In this document: positions 8,522 through 16,940 of the stretch, one piece after another
Layout: the number at the start of each line of letters is the position of its first letter
Position numbering within the stretch: position 1 is the stretch's first letter
From: an uncultured Collinsella sp.
Lineage (GTDB): Bacteria; Actinomycetota; Coriobacteriia; Coriobacteriales; Coriobacteriaceae
Length of the DNA stretch: 64,000 nt
Direction: 5' to 3'
Assembly (NCBI GenBank): GCA_900541685.1
Contig: UQKM01000005.1
Span: 47,816-111,815 of the forward strand
Program-made: the position numbers and the translations under genes
The notes under the pieces: model-generated
What the model was told of the DNA's origin: nothing
The model's input: only the letters and a program-made list of their open reading frames with translations
Databases searched by the model: none

Positions 8522-9859
8522 ATGCAGTTCGATCAGGTGACGGTTATCGGTGGCGGTCTGGCGGGTTCGGAATGTGCGATCCAGCTTGCAGATCGCGGGT
8601 TTGCCGTAAAGCTGTGCGAGATGCGCCCCCAGGTGAGCTCTCCGGCCCACCATACCGACCACCTGGCCGAGCTCGTCTGCTCAAATTCGTTTAAGTCAAC
8701 CCGTCCGGATTCCGCTGCTGGCCTGCTAAAGGCCGAGCTCGAGCGCATGGGTTCGGTGCTGCTCGATTGCGCCCATCGTGCGGCCGTTCCCGCCGGCGGT
8801 GCCCTGGCGGTCGACCGCGTCAAGTTTTCCGAGCTTGTCGAGGCCGAGGTTGCCGCCCGACCCAATATCGAGGTCGTACACGGCGAGGTCACGCAGATTC
8901 CCGAGGGCCACGTGATCATTGCCGCGGGCCCGCTGTGTTCACCGGCATTGAGCGAAGAGGTCATAAAGCTCGTCGGTGGCGACGCCTTGGCGTTCTTTGA
9001 CGCTGCCGCGCCGATCGTCGATGCCTCCACGCTCGATATGGACGTGCTGTTCTCGCAGTCGCGCTACGAGGAGCAGGGGAGCGGCGACTATCTCAACGCT
9101 CCGCTCAACAAGGAGGAGTACGAGGCGTTTATTGAGGCACTCACCACCGCCGACCGCGTGGTGCTCAAGGACTTTGAGGGCGGCGACCTCTTCCAGGCCT
9201 GTCAGCCCGCCGAGGAGGTCGCGCGTACCGGCAAGGATGCTATCCGCTTTGGCGCCATGAAGCCCGTCGGCCTGACCGACCCGCGTACCGGACGTCGTCC
9301 CTGGGCGGCGATTCAACTGCGCGCCGAGAACAAGGAAAAGACCGCCTATAACCTGGTGGGCTTCCAGACAAATTTGACTTTTGGCGAGCAAAAGCGTGTC
9401 TTCCACATGGTTCCCGGTCTGGAGAATGCCGAGTTCTTCCGTTATGGCGTTATGCACCGCAATACCTTTGTCGATGCGCCGCACGTTCTTGACGGCACCT
9501 TTGCCGTGCCTGGCACGGGCGTGCGCCTCGCCGGTCAGATCACTGGCACCGAGGGGTACATGGAAGCGGTGGCGACCGGTTTGCTTGCTGCGCTTAACAC
9601 CTATGCCGAGGCTATCGGTGCGGCTTCTGTGGAGCTTCCTCGCGTGGGCGCCCTGGGTGCGCTCGTGGGCTATGCGACCGATCCGGCAACCGTGGGCTAC
9701 CAGCCCATGCATGTCAATTTTGGCCTGGTGCCGCCACTCGAGGACGGCAAACGCCGCAGTAAGCGAGACCGCTACCAGGCTTATGCGGATCGCGCCCTCG
9801 AGGCCCTTGATGCCTACTTGGCCACGCGTTCCGACTTGTTTGGAGGCGACCGGTCATAG
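8522..9859 (+). CDS. trmFO: Methylenetetrahydrofolate-tRNA-(uracil-5-)-methyltransferase TrmFO
   Basis: This 445-residue flavoprotein makes ribothymidine at tRNA position 54 using methylenetetrahydrofolate and FAD. The N-terminal FAD-binding motif is TVIGGGLAGSECAIQLADRG. Cys53 in LVCSNSFKS matches the cysteine studied in the B. subtilis enzyme. Conserved blocks include EMRPQVSSPAHHTDHLAELV, QLRAENKEKTAYNLVGFQTNL and the C-terminal GQITGTEGYMEA. ATG 8522 is preceded by a weak AGAAAGG site 14 nt dprA-distal. As in many Gram-positive genomes, trmFO is followed immediately by a Xer recombinase; the next gene overlaps its stop. Confidence 0.95.
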   Translation: MQFDQVTVIGGGLAGSECAIQLADRGFAVKLCEMRPQVSSPAHHTDHLAELVCSNSFKSTRPDSAAGLLKAELERMGSVLLDCAHRAAVPAGGALAVDRVKFSELVEAEVAARPNIEVVHGEVTQIPEGHVIIAAGPLCSPALSEEVIKLVGGDALAFFDAAAPIVDASTLDMDVLFSQSRYEEQGSGDYLNAPLNKEEYEAFIEALTTADRVVLKDFEGGDLFQACQPAEEVARTGKDAIRFGAMKPVGLTDPRTGRRPWAAIQLRAENKEKTAYNLVGFQTNLTFGEQKRVFHMVPGLENAEFFRYGVMHRNTFVDAPHVLDGTFAVPGTGVRLAGQITGTEGYMEAVATGLLAALNTYAEAIGAASVELPRVGALGALVGYATDPATVGYQPMHVNFGLVPPLEDGKRRSKRDRYQAYADRALEALDAYLATRSDLFGGDRS

Positions 9860-10776
9860 CCTTTGACCTGTACGATACCGTCGACTCGTTTATCGCCTAC
9901 ATCGCACGCGTCGAGGGGCTGTCTCCTAATACGGTGACTGCCTATGGATCGCGGTTGGAGCGCTTTGCTGCCTGGTGCGAGCGTGCGGGCGTCGATGCGC
10001 GTATGGCCGACGTGCGTGCCGTCCGCGCGTATTTGGCCGAGCTTTCGCGCGGGCAGGTGGCGCCTCGCACTCTTGCGGCACATTTGTCGGCTATTCGGTC
10101 GCTCTATCGTTGGATGGCTGCCGAGGGAATCGTGGAGGGCGATGCGGTCTCGGCGATTTCCTCGCCTAAGCTGCCGCGTGACCTGCCCGGGGTGCTGACG
10201 ACCCAGCAGGTCGAGGCGCTGCTCCAAGCCCCCGACACCGCAACGTCCGCGGGACTGCGCGATGCGGCGATGCTCGAGCTACTTTATGCATCCGGCGCAC
10301 GCATCTCAGAGCTTGCGGCGCTCAATGTGGAATCTATCTCATGGTCTGAGCGCACGCTGCGGCTATGGGGTAAGGGGGGCAAGGAGCGTATCGTTCCTCT
10401 GTATCGTCGCGCACTCGAGGCGACGCGCACCTATGTCGAGGAGGGGAGACCGGCGCTGCTTGCGCAGGCAAAGCGTCGCGATGCTGCAAACGGTCCCCAT
10501 CCGCTGTTGATATCTGTGCGCGGCAACCGCATGAGTGCTGCCATGCTCAGGCGACGGTTCCATATGTTGGCGACGCGTGCCGGCATTCCGGCCGACATCG
10601 CGCCGCATGCGATGCGTCATACGTTTGCGACCGATCTGCTTGAGGGCGGCGCTGACCTGCGTTCGGTTCAAGAGTTGCTGGGACATGCGAGCCTGTCCAC
10701 GACGCAGATCTACACGCATCTCACGCCCGATCGGCTTAAGCGCGCTGTGGCCCAGGCCCATCCCCGGGGCGAGTAA
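9856..10776 (+). CDS. xerC: Tyrosine recombinase of the XerC/XerD family (non-canonical start)
   Basis: This tyrosine recombinase of about 306 residues probably resolves chromosome dimers at dif. An N-terminal SAM-like DNA-binding domain (YDTVDSFIAYIARVEGLSPNTV onward) precedes the catalytic domain, which has Arg149, Lys173, His251, Arg254, His277 and Tyr286. The frame is open from 9811 but contains no ATG, GTG or TTG before GTG 9934, and that GTG would delete the first helix of the N-terminal domain. ATA 9856 lies 9 nt after GGAGG and overlaps the trmFO stop in ATAG, the geometry of a coupled ATGA start. I propose ATA as the start. XerC versus XerD cannot be decided here. Confidence 0.85.
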   Translation: MAFDLYDTVDSFIAYIARVEGLSPNTVTAYGSRLERFAAWCERAGVDARMADVRAVRAYLAELSRGQVAPRTLAAHLSAIRSLYRWMAAEGIVEGDAVSAISSPKLPRDLPGVLTTQQVEALLQAPDTATSAGLRDAAMLELLYASGARISELAALNVESISWSERTLRLWGKGGKERIVPLYRRALEATRTYVEEGRPALLAQAKRRDAANGPHPLLISVRGNRMSAAMLRRRFHMLATRAGIPADIAPHAMRHTFATDLLEGGADLRSVQELLGHASLSTTQIYTHLTPDRLKRAVAQAHPRGE

Positions 10777-10822
10777 GCTGGGCGGCACGCGTTGCGCTTA
10801 GGTGTGTGGTTTTGATTGCGGG

Positions 10823-10851
10823 TTGGCAGGAAGAGGTAATCCTGCTATCAT
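10823..10851 (+). promoter_or_regulatory. Promoter of the rpsB-tsf operon
   Basis: TTGGCA (10823-10828), 17 nt, and TATCAT (10846-10851) with an extended TGC just before the -10 form a strong sigma-70-type promoter. A leader of about 135 nt lies before rpsB. It is long enough for the S2 autoregulation known in other bacteria, but I see no recognisable fold. Nothing else was seen between xerC and rpsB. Confidence 0.8.
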
Positions 10852-10992
10852 TCATCGGGTTGCTTCACGGCAACAGGTTTTTATCACGCACGCGCGGCTA
10901 CTTCATACCGTGGTGCCCGGGCTTTGGTAGCACATGTCCGGGTTGGTTTTGGAGGATGACCCCGCGCGGAGGCAAACCACAGGAGGTTTAAC

Positions 10993-11721
10993 ATGGCTAC
11001 CAAGATTAATATCCGCACCCTGCTCGAGGCCGGCTGCCACTTCGGTCACCAGACCCGTCGCTGGAACCCCAAGATGAAGCCGTTCATCTTCGGTGAGCGC
11101 AACGGCATCTACATCCTCGACCTCAAGCAGACCATCCTCGACGCCGACCAGGCCTACACCTTCGTCAAGAACGTCGCCAAGGGCGGCAACGTGCTGTTCG
11201 TCGGCACCAAGAAGCAGGCTCAGGAGGCCGTCAAGAACGCCGCTGAGCGCGCCAACATGCCTTACATCAACCAGCGTTGGCTCGGCGGCATGCTGACCAA
11301 CTTCGTCACCATCCGCTCCCGCATCAACCGCATGGAGGAGCTCGAGGCCATGGTCGAGGACGGCCGCATGGCAGTTCTCCCCAAGAAGGAGCAGGCTGTG
11401 CTCGGTAAGGAGCTCACCAAGCTCCAGACCAACCTCGGTGGCGCCCGCGACATGAAGGGCCTGCCCCAGGCTCTCTTCGTTATCGACACCAAGCGCGAGG
11501 AGAACGCCATCAAGGAGGCTCAGCGCCTGAACATCCCCGTCGTCGCTCTGATCGACACCAACTCCGATCCCGACGAGGTCGAGTACGGCATCCCCTGCAA
11601 CGATGACGCTATCTCCGCTGTCACACTTATGTGCGAGCTCATGGCTGACGCCTGCCTCGCTGGCTCCGGCAAGGAGCAGGTCTCCGAGGCCGAGATGGCC
11701 GCTGAGCCCAAGGCCGAGTAA
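10993..11721 (+). CDS. rpsB: 30S ribosomal protein S2
   Basis: This 242-residue S2 protein has the family signature ending LLEAGCHFGHQTRRWNPKM, followed by IYILDLKQT, NQRWLGGMLTNF and PVVALIDTNSDPDEVEYGIPCNDDA. It binds the 30S head-platform region. ATG 10993 follows AGGAGGT. It is first in the rpsB-tsf operon, the usual bacterial pairing. Codon use here is very biased toward C-ending codons, as expected for a highly expressed gene. Confidence 0.98.
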   Translation: MATKINIRTLLEAGCHFGHQTRRWNPKMKPFIFGERNGIYILDLKQTILDADQAYTFVKNVAKGGNVLFVGTKKQAQEAVKNAAERANMPYINQRWLGGMLTNFVTIRSRINRMEELEAMVEDGRMAVLPKKEQAVLGKELTKLQTNLGGARDMKGLPQALFVIDTKREENAIKEAQRLNIPVVALIDTNSDPDEVEYGIPCNDDAISAVTLMCELMADACLAGSGKEQVSEAEMAAEPKAE

Positions 11722-11766
11722 ATCAGTCTTAGTTAATTCTTTTTCATCTCTTTGAAAGGAACCACA

Positions 11767-12636
11767 ATGGCCCAGATTACCGCCGCTATGGTCAAGCAGC
11801 TCCGCGAGATGACCGACTCCCCGATGATGGAGTGCAAGAAGGCTCTCGTCGAGGCTGACGGCGACATGGACGCCGCTGTCGACGTTCTGCGCAAGAACGG
11901 CCTCGCCAAGGCTGCCAAGAAGGCTGGCCGTGAGACCAACGAGGGCGCTGTCGCCGCGTTCGTCTCCGAGGACGGCAAGACCGGCGCTCTGCTCGAGCTC
12001 TCCTGCGAGACCGACTTCGTCGGCTCCAACGCCAAGTTCACCGGCTTTGCTTCCAAGGTCGCTGAGGTTGTCGCTACCACCGAGCCTGCTGACGTCGACG
12101 CTCTGCTCGAGAAGCCGATGGGCGAGGAGACCGTTTCCTCCGAGCTCACCGAGATGATTCACATCATGGGCGAGAACATGAAGATCTCCCGTTTCGCCGC
12201 CCGCAAGGCTGAGAACGGCGCTCTCGCTTCTTACATCCACATGGGTGGTAAGATCGGCGTTCTCGTCGAGTTCGCTTTCGAGAAGGCCGAGACCGCTCAG
12301 GCTGAGTCCTTCAAGACCTTTGCTCACGACGTTGCCCTTCAGGTTGCCGCCGTCGCCCCGATTTGCGCTACCCGCGATCAGGTTCCGGCCGAGACCGTCG
12401 AGCACGAGAAGCAGATCTACATGGCTCAGGCTGCCGAGTCCGGCAAGCCCGAGGCTATCCAGGAGAAGATGGCTGTTGGCCGTCTGGAGAAGTTCTACAA
12501 GCAGTCCGTGCTCACCGAGCAGGAGTTCATCAAGGACAGCTCCCTCACCATCAAGAAGTACGCTGAGCAGGTCTCCAAGGAGCTCGGCGACACCATTACC
12601 GTCGTTGCCTTTGACCGTCTGGTCCGTGGCGAGTAA
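11767..12636 (+). CDS. tsf: Translation elongation factor Ts
   Basis: EF-Ts (289 residues) recycles EF-Tu by releasing GDP. The N-terminal UBA-like module has VKQLREMTDSPMMECKKAL and the core has the SCETDFVGSNAKF signature. The full-length two-subdomain core is present (ends QVSKELGDTITVVAFDRLV). ATG 11767 follows GAAAGGA; an upstream in-frame ATG at 11752 has no ribosome binding site. A perfect terminator follows. Confidence 0.98.
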   Translation: MAQITAAMVKQLREMTDSPMMECKKALVEADGDMDAAVDVLRKNGLAKAAKKAGRETNEGAVAAFVSEDGKTGALLELSCETDFVGSNAKFTGFASKVAEVVATTEPADVDALLEKPMGEETVSSELTEMIHIMGENMKISRFAARKAENGALASYIHMGGKIGVLVEFAFEKAETAQAESFKTFAHDVALQVAAVAPICATRDQVPAETVEHEKQIYMAQAAESGKPEAIQEKMAVGRLEKFYKQSVLTEQEFIKDSSLTIKKYAEQVSKELGDTITVVAFDRLVRGE

Positions 12637-12660
12637 ATAAGCTCTTGTAGCTGGTAATGA

Positions 12661-12694
12661 GCAGGCTGTGGGTTTTACTCACAGCCTGCTTTTT
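12661..12694 (+). terminator. Rho-independent terminator after tsf
   Basis: GCAGGCTGTG (12661-12670) pairs perfectly with CACAGCCTGC (12680-12689), followed by TTTTT. Confidence 0.93.
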
Positions 12695-12753
12695 CATGGC
12701 TCCCCGTTGAGCCTTTGATATTATGTTGTGAGTCTAATTAAAGGAGGATCGCT

Positions 12754-13476
12754 TTGTCCGACATCCGATATAAACGCGTGCTTCTGAAGCTCTCCGGCGA
12801 AGCGCTGATGGGCGATGGCAACTACGGCATCGACCCCAAGGTTACCGATCATCTTGCCAAGCAGGTCAAGGAGCTGCTCGCCGTTGGTCATGAGGTTGGC
12901 GTCGTTGTCGGCGGCGGCAACATTTTCCGCGGCATGGCCGGCGCCGCCGGTGGTATGGACCGCGCCCAGGCCGATTACATGGGCATGCTCGCTACCGTTA
13001 TGAACGCGCTTGCCCTGCAGGATGCCTTTGAGCACAACGATGTTCCCTGCCGCGTGATGAGCGCTATCCAGATGAACGAGATCTGCGAGCCCTATATTCG
13101 CCGTCGCGCCATCAACCACCTGTCCAAGGGCAACGTCGTTATCTTTGCCGCCGGATCGGGTAATCCGTACTTTACGACTGACACTGCCGCGGCCCTTCGT
13201 GCCTGTGAGATCGGTGCCGAGATTCTGATTAAAGCCACCAAGGTTGATGGCATCTACGACAAGGATCCCGTCAAGTGCTCCGACGCCGTCCGCTTTGACA
13301 AGATCACCTATCACGAGGTGCTCGTTCGCGGCCTGCAGGTTATGGATTCCACGGCTACGGCTCTTTGCCAGGACAACCGTATGCCCATTTTGGTCCTCAA
13401 CATCGATGGCGAGGACACCGTCAAGCGCGCGCTCGCGGGTGAGCCCGTCGGCACGCTCGTCTATCAGGAGGATTAA
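12754..13476 (+). CDS. pyrH: UMP kinase
   Basis: This 240-residue bacterial UMP kinase of the amino-acid kinase fold phosphorylates UMP to UDP. Motifs are LLKLSGEALMG near the start, VGVVVGGGNIFRG, and the C-terminal MPILVLNIDGED. Translation starts at TTG 12754, placed 6 nt after AAGGAGG. It begins the long pyrH-frr-uppS-cdsA-dxr-rseP-ispG-proS run, which is conserved in part across many bacteria. Confidence 0.97.
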   Translation: MSDIRYKRVLLKLSGEALMGDGNYGIDPKVTDHLAKQVKELLAVGHEVGVVVGGGNIFRGMAGAAGGMDRAQADYMGMLATVMNALALQDAFEHNDVPCRVMSAIQMNEICEPYIRRRAINHLSKGNVVIFAAGSGNPYFTTDTAAALRACEIGAEILIKATKVDGIYDKDPVKCSDAVRFDKITYHEVLVRGLQVMDSTATALCQDNRMPILVLNIDGEDTVKRALAGEPVGTLVYQED

Positions 13477-13478
13477 GC

Positions 13479-14015
13479 ATGGCAGAGAACATCACCGCCC
13501 ACATGGACAAGTCACTCGAGTCCCTCAAGCACAACTTCTCTAAGGTCCGCACTGGCCGCGCCAACGCCAACATCCTGTCTGACATCACCGTCGACTACTA
13601 CGGTGTTCCCACGCCCGTCACGCAGGTTGCCGCCGTTAAGACCCCCGAGGCCCACATGCTGCTTATCGAGCCGTGGGATAAGGCGCTCATTAATGCCATC
13701 GTCAAGGCCATCAGTGCCTCCGACCTGGGCATTACCCCCAACTCCGATGGTACCGTCGTACGTCTGCCGTTCCCGGCTCCCACCGAGGAGCGTCGTCGCG
13801 AGCTCGTTAAGGAGTGCCGCGAGTACGCCGAGCAGGCCAAGGTCTCCATCCGCAACATCCGCCGCGACTTTAACAACAAGCTCGAGCGCGACGAGGAGCT
13901 CACCGAGGACGACGTCCGTCGCGAGCAGGCCAAGGTCCAGAAGCATACCGACGAGTATGTTGCCAAGGTTGAGGAGCTTCTGAAGGAAAAAGAAGCCGAG
14001 GTCATGGAGATCTAA
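13479..14015 (+). CDS. frr: Ribosome recycling factor
   Basis: RRF (178 residues) splits post-termination ribosomes together with EF-G. The start SLESLKHNFSKVRTGRANA, the middle YYGVPTPVTQVA and the C-terminal domain I helices (RRRELVKECREYAEQAKVSIRNIRRD) are diagnostic. ATG 13479 is 2 nt after the pyrH stop. Confidence 0.97.
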   Translation: MAENITAHMDKSLESLKHNFSKVRTGRANANILSDITVDYYGVPTPVTQVAAVKTPEAHMLLIEPWDKALINAIVKAISASDLGITPNSDGTVVRLPFPAPTEERRRELVKECREYAEQAKVSIRNIRRDFNNKLERDEELTEDDVRREQAKVQKHTDEYVAKVEELLKEKEAEVMEI

Positions 14016-14016
14016 G

Positions 14017-14811
14017 GTGCAATACGACGAGCATAAACTGGTCGAGTACTTTGCCGACGCCCCTGCGGGCGTCGGTTTTTCCGACCTTGACCTCAATAAC
14101 ATTCCGCACCATATTTCGTGCATCATGGACGGCAACGGCCGTTGGGCCACGGCGCGCGGTCTTGCCCGCACCGAAGGCCACAAGGCCGGCATCGTCTCGC
14201 TGCGCGAGATCATTACCGCCTGCGTGCGCCTGGGCGTCGACGTGCTTTCGGCCTATGCATTTTCGACCGAAAACTGGAATCGCCCGCAGCACGAAGTCAA
14301 CGTTCTGATGCACCTGTTTGCCAAGACGTTTATCGATGAGTTACCGCTGCTTAAGCGCGAGAATGTTCGCGTTGTCTTTTTGGGCGATATTTCCGCGCTG
14401 CCCAAGAAGACCCGCGACGTCTTTGAGCGCGGCCTTGCCGAGTGCGCCGACCATACCGGTATGACGCTGGCGCTGGCCGTTAACTACGGTGCCCGTGCTG
14501 AGATCACCCGCGCTGTCCGCCAGATCGCACTTGATGCCGCCGCTGGAAAGATCGATCCCGCCGCTATCGACGATGATATGGTTGCTTCGCACCTGTACAC
14601 CGCCGGTCTTCCCGATCCGGAGCTCGTGATTCGCACTTCTGGCGAGTTGCGTCTTTCGAACTACCTGCTGTGGCAGGTTGCCTATTCCGAGTTCTATGTC
14701 ACCGATACCTATTGGCCCGACTTTGATCGTTGGGGCCTTGTCGACGCCATTTTGGCCTACCAGGGTCGCGACCGTAGGTTTGGTGGACTGAGTAAGACCG
14801 AGGAGGCTTAA
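14017..14811 (+). CDS. uppS: Polyprenyl (undecaprenyl) diphosphate synthase
   Basis: This 264-residue cis-prenyltransferase extends farnesyl diphosphate to the lipid carrier for cell-wall synthesis. It has HISCIMDGNGRWA with the catalytic Asp, YAFSTENWNRP, and the C-terminal RTSGELRLSNYLLWQ...YSEFY signature. GTG 14017 lies 1 nt after the frr stop. A tail of about 30 residues precedes the core. Two genes downstream, dxr and ispG supply the isoprenoid precursors. Confidence 0.96.
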   Translation: MQYDEHKLVEYFADAPAGVGFSDLDLNNIPHHISCIMDGNGRWATARGLARTEGHKAGIVSLREIITACVRLGVDVLSAYAFSTENWNRPQHEVNVLMHLFAKTFIDELPLLKRENVRVVFLGDISALPKKTRDVFERGLAECADHTGMTLALAVNYGARAEITRAVRQIALDAAAGKIDPAAIDDDMVASHLYTAGLPDPELVIRTSGELRLSNYLLWQVAYSEFYVTDTYWPDFDRWGLVDAILAYQGRDRRFGGLSKTEEA

Positions 14812-14813
14812 TC

Positions 14814-15728
14814 GTGTCCGAACGTCCAAAGGCATCCGCTCCCAAGGCGCCTACTTCCGCGAGGCCAGCGCGTAAGGCTGCCACTGCAGGAGCGCCTACA
14901 GCGAAGGGCGGCTCCGGTTCGTGGCTGGCGGGCTTTATCACCCGCGCCGCCGCCGGTATCGTCTATGCCGTTGTCTTTATCCTGTGCCTGGTTTTGGGTA
15001 TTGTTCCCACGGCCATCTTCGTGTCCGTCATGAGCGGTCTGTGCTGCTATGAGTTCTTCCGTATGACGAGGCTCGATGGCAAGGTTGCCAACGAGCGCCT
15101 TGGTATTGCTGCCGCCGTGCTCTTTCCGCTCTCGGCACTGGGCGATTCGCTGCTGTTGAACGCCCTGCTGTTCGCTTTGATGCTTGCGGTTGGTATCTGG
15201 TATGTCTGGTCTCCGCGCACTCGCATCTCTGATGTTGCCGTGACGCTCATGGGTCCTATCTACACTGGCTTTATGCTGTCGGCCATCGTGCTGTTGCGCG
15301 ATGCCGTGCCCGGTTTTGCCGGCGCCCTGCTTTCGGTGGGCGTTTGCGCGTCCCTTTGGGTCTCCGACTCGTTTGCCTACATCGTGGGCAGCCGCATCGG
15401 TAAGCATAAGATGGTCCCCAAGATCTCTCCCAAAAAGAGCTGGGAAGGCTTTGTCGGCGGCATTTTGGGCTCTGTCTTGATCTGGCTCATCCTGTGGGCA
15501 ACGCACTTCTACAAGCTGAGCCTGCCCTATGCACTGCTGTGCGGCGTGGTCGTCTCCATCCTGGGCGTTATCGGCGACCTCATCGAGTCGCGCATCAAGC
15601 GCGGTGTGGGCGTCAAAGATTCCGGCAATCTTATCCCGGGCCACGGCGGCATGCTCGACCGCAGCGATTCGCTCATTTTTGGCTGCATTACCGCGCAGCT
15701 GCTGCTGATGATCGGAGGCGTGCTGTAA
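14814..15728 (+). CDS. cdsA: Phosphatidate cytidylyltransferase (CDP-diglyceride synthase)
   Basis: This 304-residue membrane enzyme makes CDP-diacylglycerol from phosphatidic acid and CTP. About eight hydrophobic segments follow a basic Ala/Pro-rich cytosolic N-terminus of about 40 residues. The signature SWEGFVGG and the C-terminal GNLIPGHGGMLDRSDSLIF are present. GTG 14814 follows AGGAGG. It overlaps the dxr start in TAATG. Its product feeds pgsA, encoded at 62301. Confidence 0.96.
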   Translation: MSERPKASAPKAPTSARPARKAATAGAPTAKGGSGSWLAGFITRAAAGIVYAVVFILCLVLGIVPTAIFVSVMSGLCCYEFFRMTRLDGKVANERLGIAAAVLFPLSALGDSLLLNALLFALMLAVGIWYVWSPRTRISDVAVTLMGPIYTGFMLSAIVLLRDAVPGFAGALLSVGVCASLWVSDSFAYIVGSRIGKHKMVPKISPKKSWEGFVGGILGSVLIWLILWATHFYKLSLPYALLCGVVVSILGVIGDLIESRIKRGVGVKDSGNLIPGHGGMLDRSDSLIFGCITAQLLLMIGGVL

Positions 15729-16915
15729 TGGCGTATCAGACCACCTACGGTCCCGACGGGCGTCTTCGTGTTGCCATTCTGGGCTGTACGGGTTCTATCG
15801 GCGCTCAGGCGCTCGACGTGTGCCGCCAGCATGCCGATCGCCTGCAGGTGACGGCGCTGTCCGTTAACTCCAGCACCTCCGAGCTCGTTGCCGCTGCCCG
15901 TGAGTTCTCGGTTCCGGCTGTTGCCGTGGCGGACGCCTCTCATGGCGCCGACGCGGTGCTGCAGGAACTGCCCGAGGGCACGGAGCTCGTCGTTGGCGCA
16001 CAGGCCGTGTGCGAGCTCGCATGCCGCGATGATGTCGACTGCGTGCTCGTGGCCATCGTGGGCGCTGCCGGTCTCGAGGCGAGCCATGCTGCCTTGACCT
16101 CGAACAAGCGTCTTGCCCTGGCCAACAAGGAGTCGCTCGTCGTCGGTGGCGACCTGCTTATGCCGTTGGCGCAGCCGGGTCAGCTTATCCCGGTCGACTC
16201 CGAGCATTCTGCCATCTACCAGTGCTATCTGGGCGAGAATCCGCGCGAGGCTCACTGCATTTGGCTTACCTGCTCGGGCGGCCCGTTCTTTGGCCGCACG
16301 CGTGACGAGCTTGATCGCGTGACGCGCGCCGATGCTCTGGCGCATCCCACGTGGGCTATGGGTGCCAAGATCACGATTGACTCTGCCACCCTCATGAACA
16401 AAGGTCTGGAGCGTATCGAGGCTATGCATCTGTTTGGCTGCGATCTCGATTTCATTAACGTGGTCGTGCAGCGCCAGTCTAAGATTCACTCCATGGTCGA
16501 GTTTGCCGATGGCTCCGTGATGGCGCATCTCGGCGCCTCCGACATGCGCATTCCCATCCAGTTTGCCTTCTCGTATCCCGAGCGTTGGGATACGCCGGCT
16601 CCGCGTATCGATTTCCGCGAGCTAGGGCAGCTTACCTTTGACGCGGCCGATATGGATACCTTCCGCTGCCTTGCGCTGGCCGAGCGTGCCGGCAAGATGG
16701 GCGGCACCATGCCGTGCGTGCTCAATGCCGCCAACGAGGTCGCCGTCGATGCCTTCCTGCATGATGGCTGCAGCTTTACCGATATCGACCGCATTGTGGA
16801 ATCCTGCATGGATGCTCACGATGCGCAGACGGTCGATTCGTTTGAACAGCTTCGCGACATCGATGCGTGGGCGCGTGAAAAGGCCGCGCAGGTGCTTGCC
16901 GCAACCCGTTCTTAA
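15728..16915 (+). CDS. dxr: 1-deoxy-D-xylulose 5-phosphate reductoisomerase
   Basis: DXR (395 residues) commits carbon to the MEP isoprenoid pathway, making MEP from DXP with NADPH. It has the nucleotide-binding AILGCTGSIGAQALDV, LANKESLVVGG, PVDSEHSAIYQC with metal ligands, SGGPFFGRT, and HPTWAMGAKITIDSATLMNKGLE. The helical C-terminus is complete. The start overlaps the cdsA stop. Confidence 0.97.
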   Translation: MAYQTTYGPDGRLRVAILGCTGSIGAQALDVCRQHADRLQVTALSVNSSTSELVAAAREFSVPAVAVADASHGADAVLQELPEGTELVVGAQAVCELACRDDVDCVLVAIVGAAGLEASHAALTSNKRLALANKESLVVGGDLLMPLAQPGQLIPVDSEHSAIYQCYLGENPREAHCIWLTCSGGPFFGRTRDELDRVTRADALAHPTWAMGAKITIDSATLMNKGLERIEAMHLFGCDLDFINVVVQRQSKIHSMVEFADGSVMAHLGASDMRIPIQFAFSYPERWDTPAPRIDFRELGQLTFDAADMDTFRCLALAERAGKMGGTMPCVLNAANEVAVDAFLHDGCSFTDIDRIVESCMDAHDAQTVDSFEQLRDIDAWAREKAAQVLAATRS

Positions 16916-16940
16916 CCCATAAGGATTGCTTTTTCGTTTT

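Noticed and set aside
9856..10776. Phage or integrative-element integrase
   Set aside because: The recombinase is embedded in a conserved trmFO-xer context, has Xer-like length, and no attachment-site repeats or phage genes are nearby.
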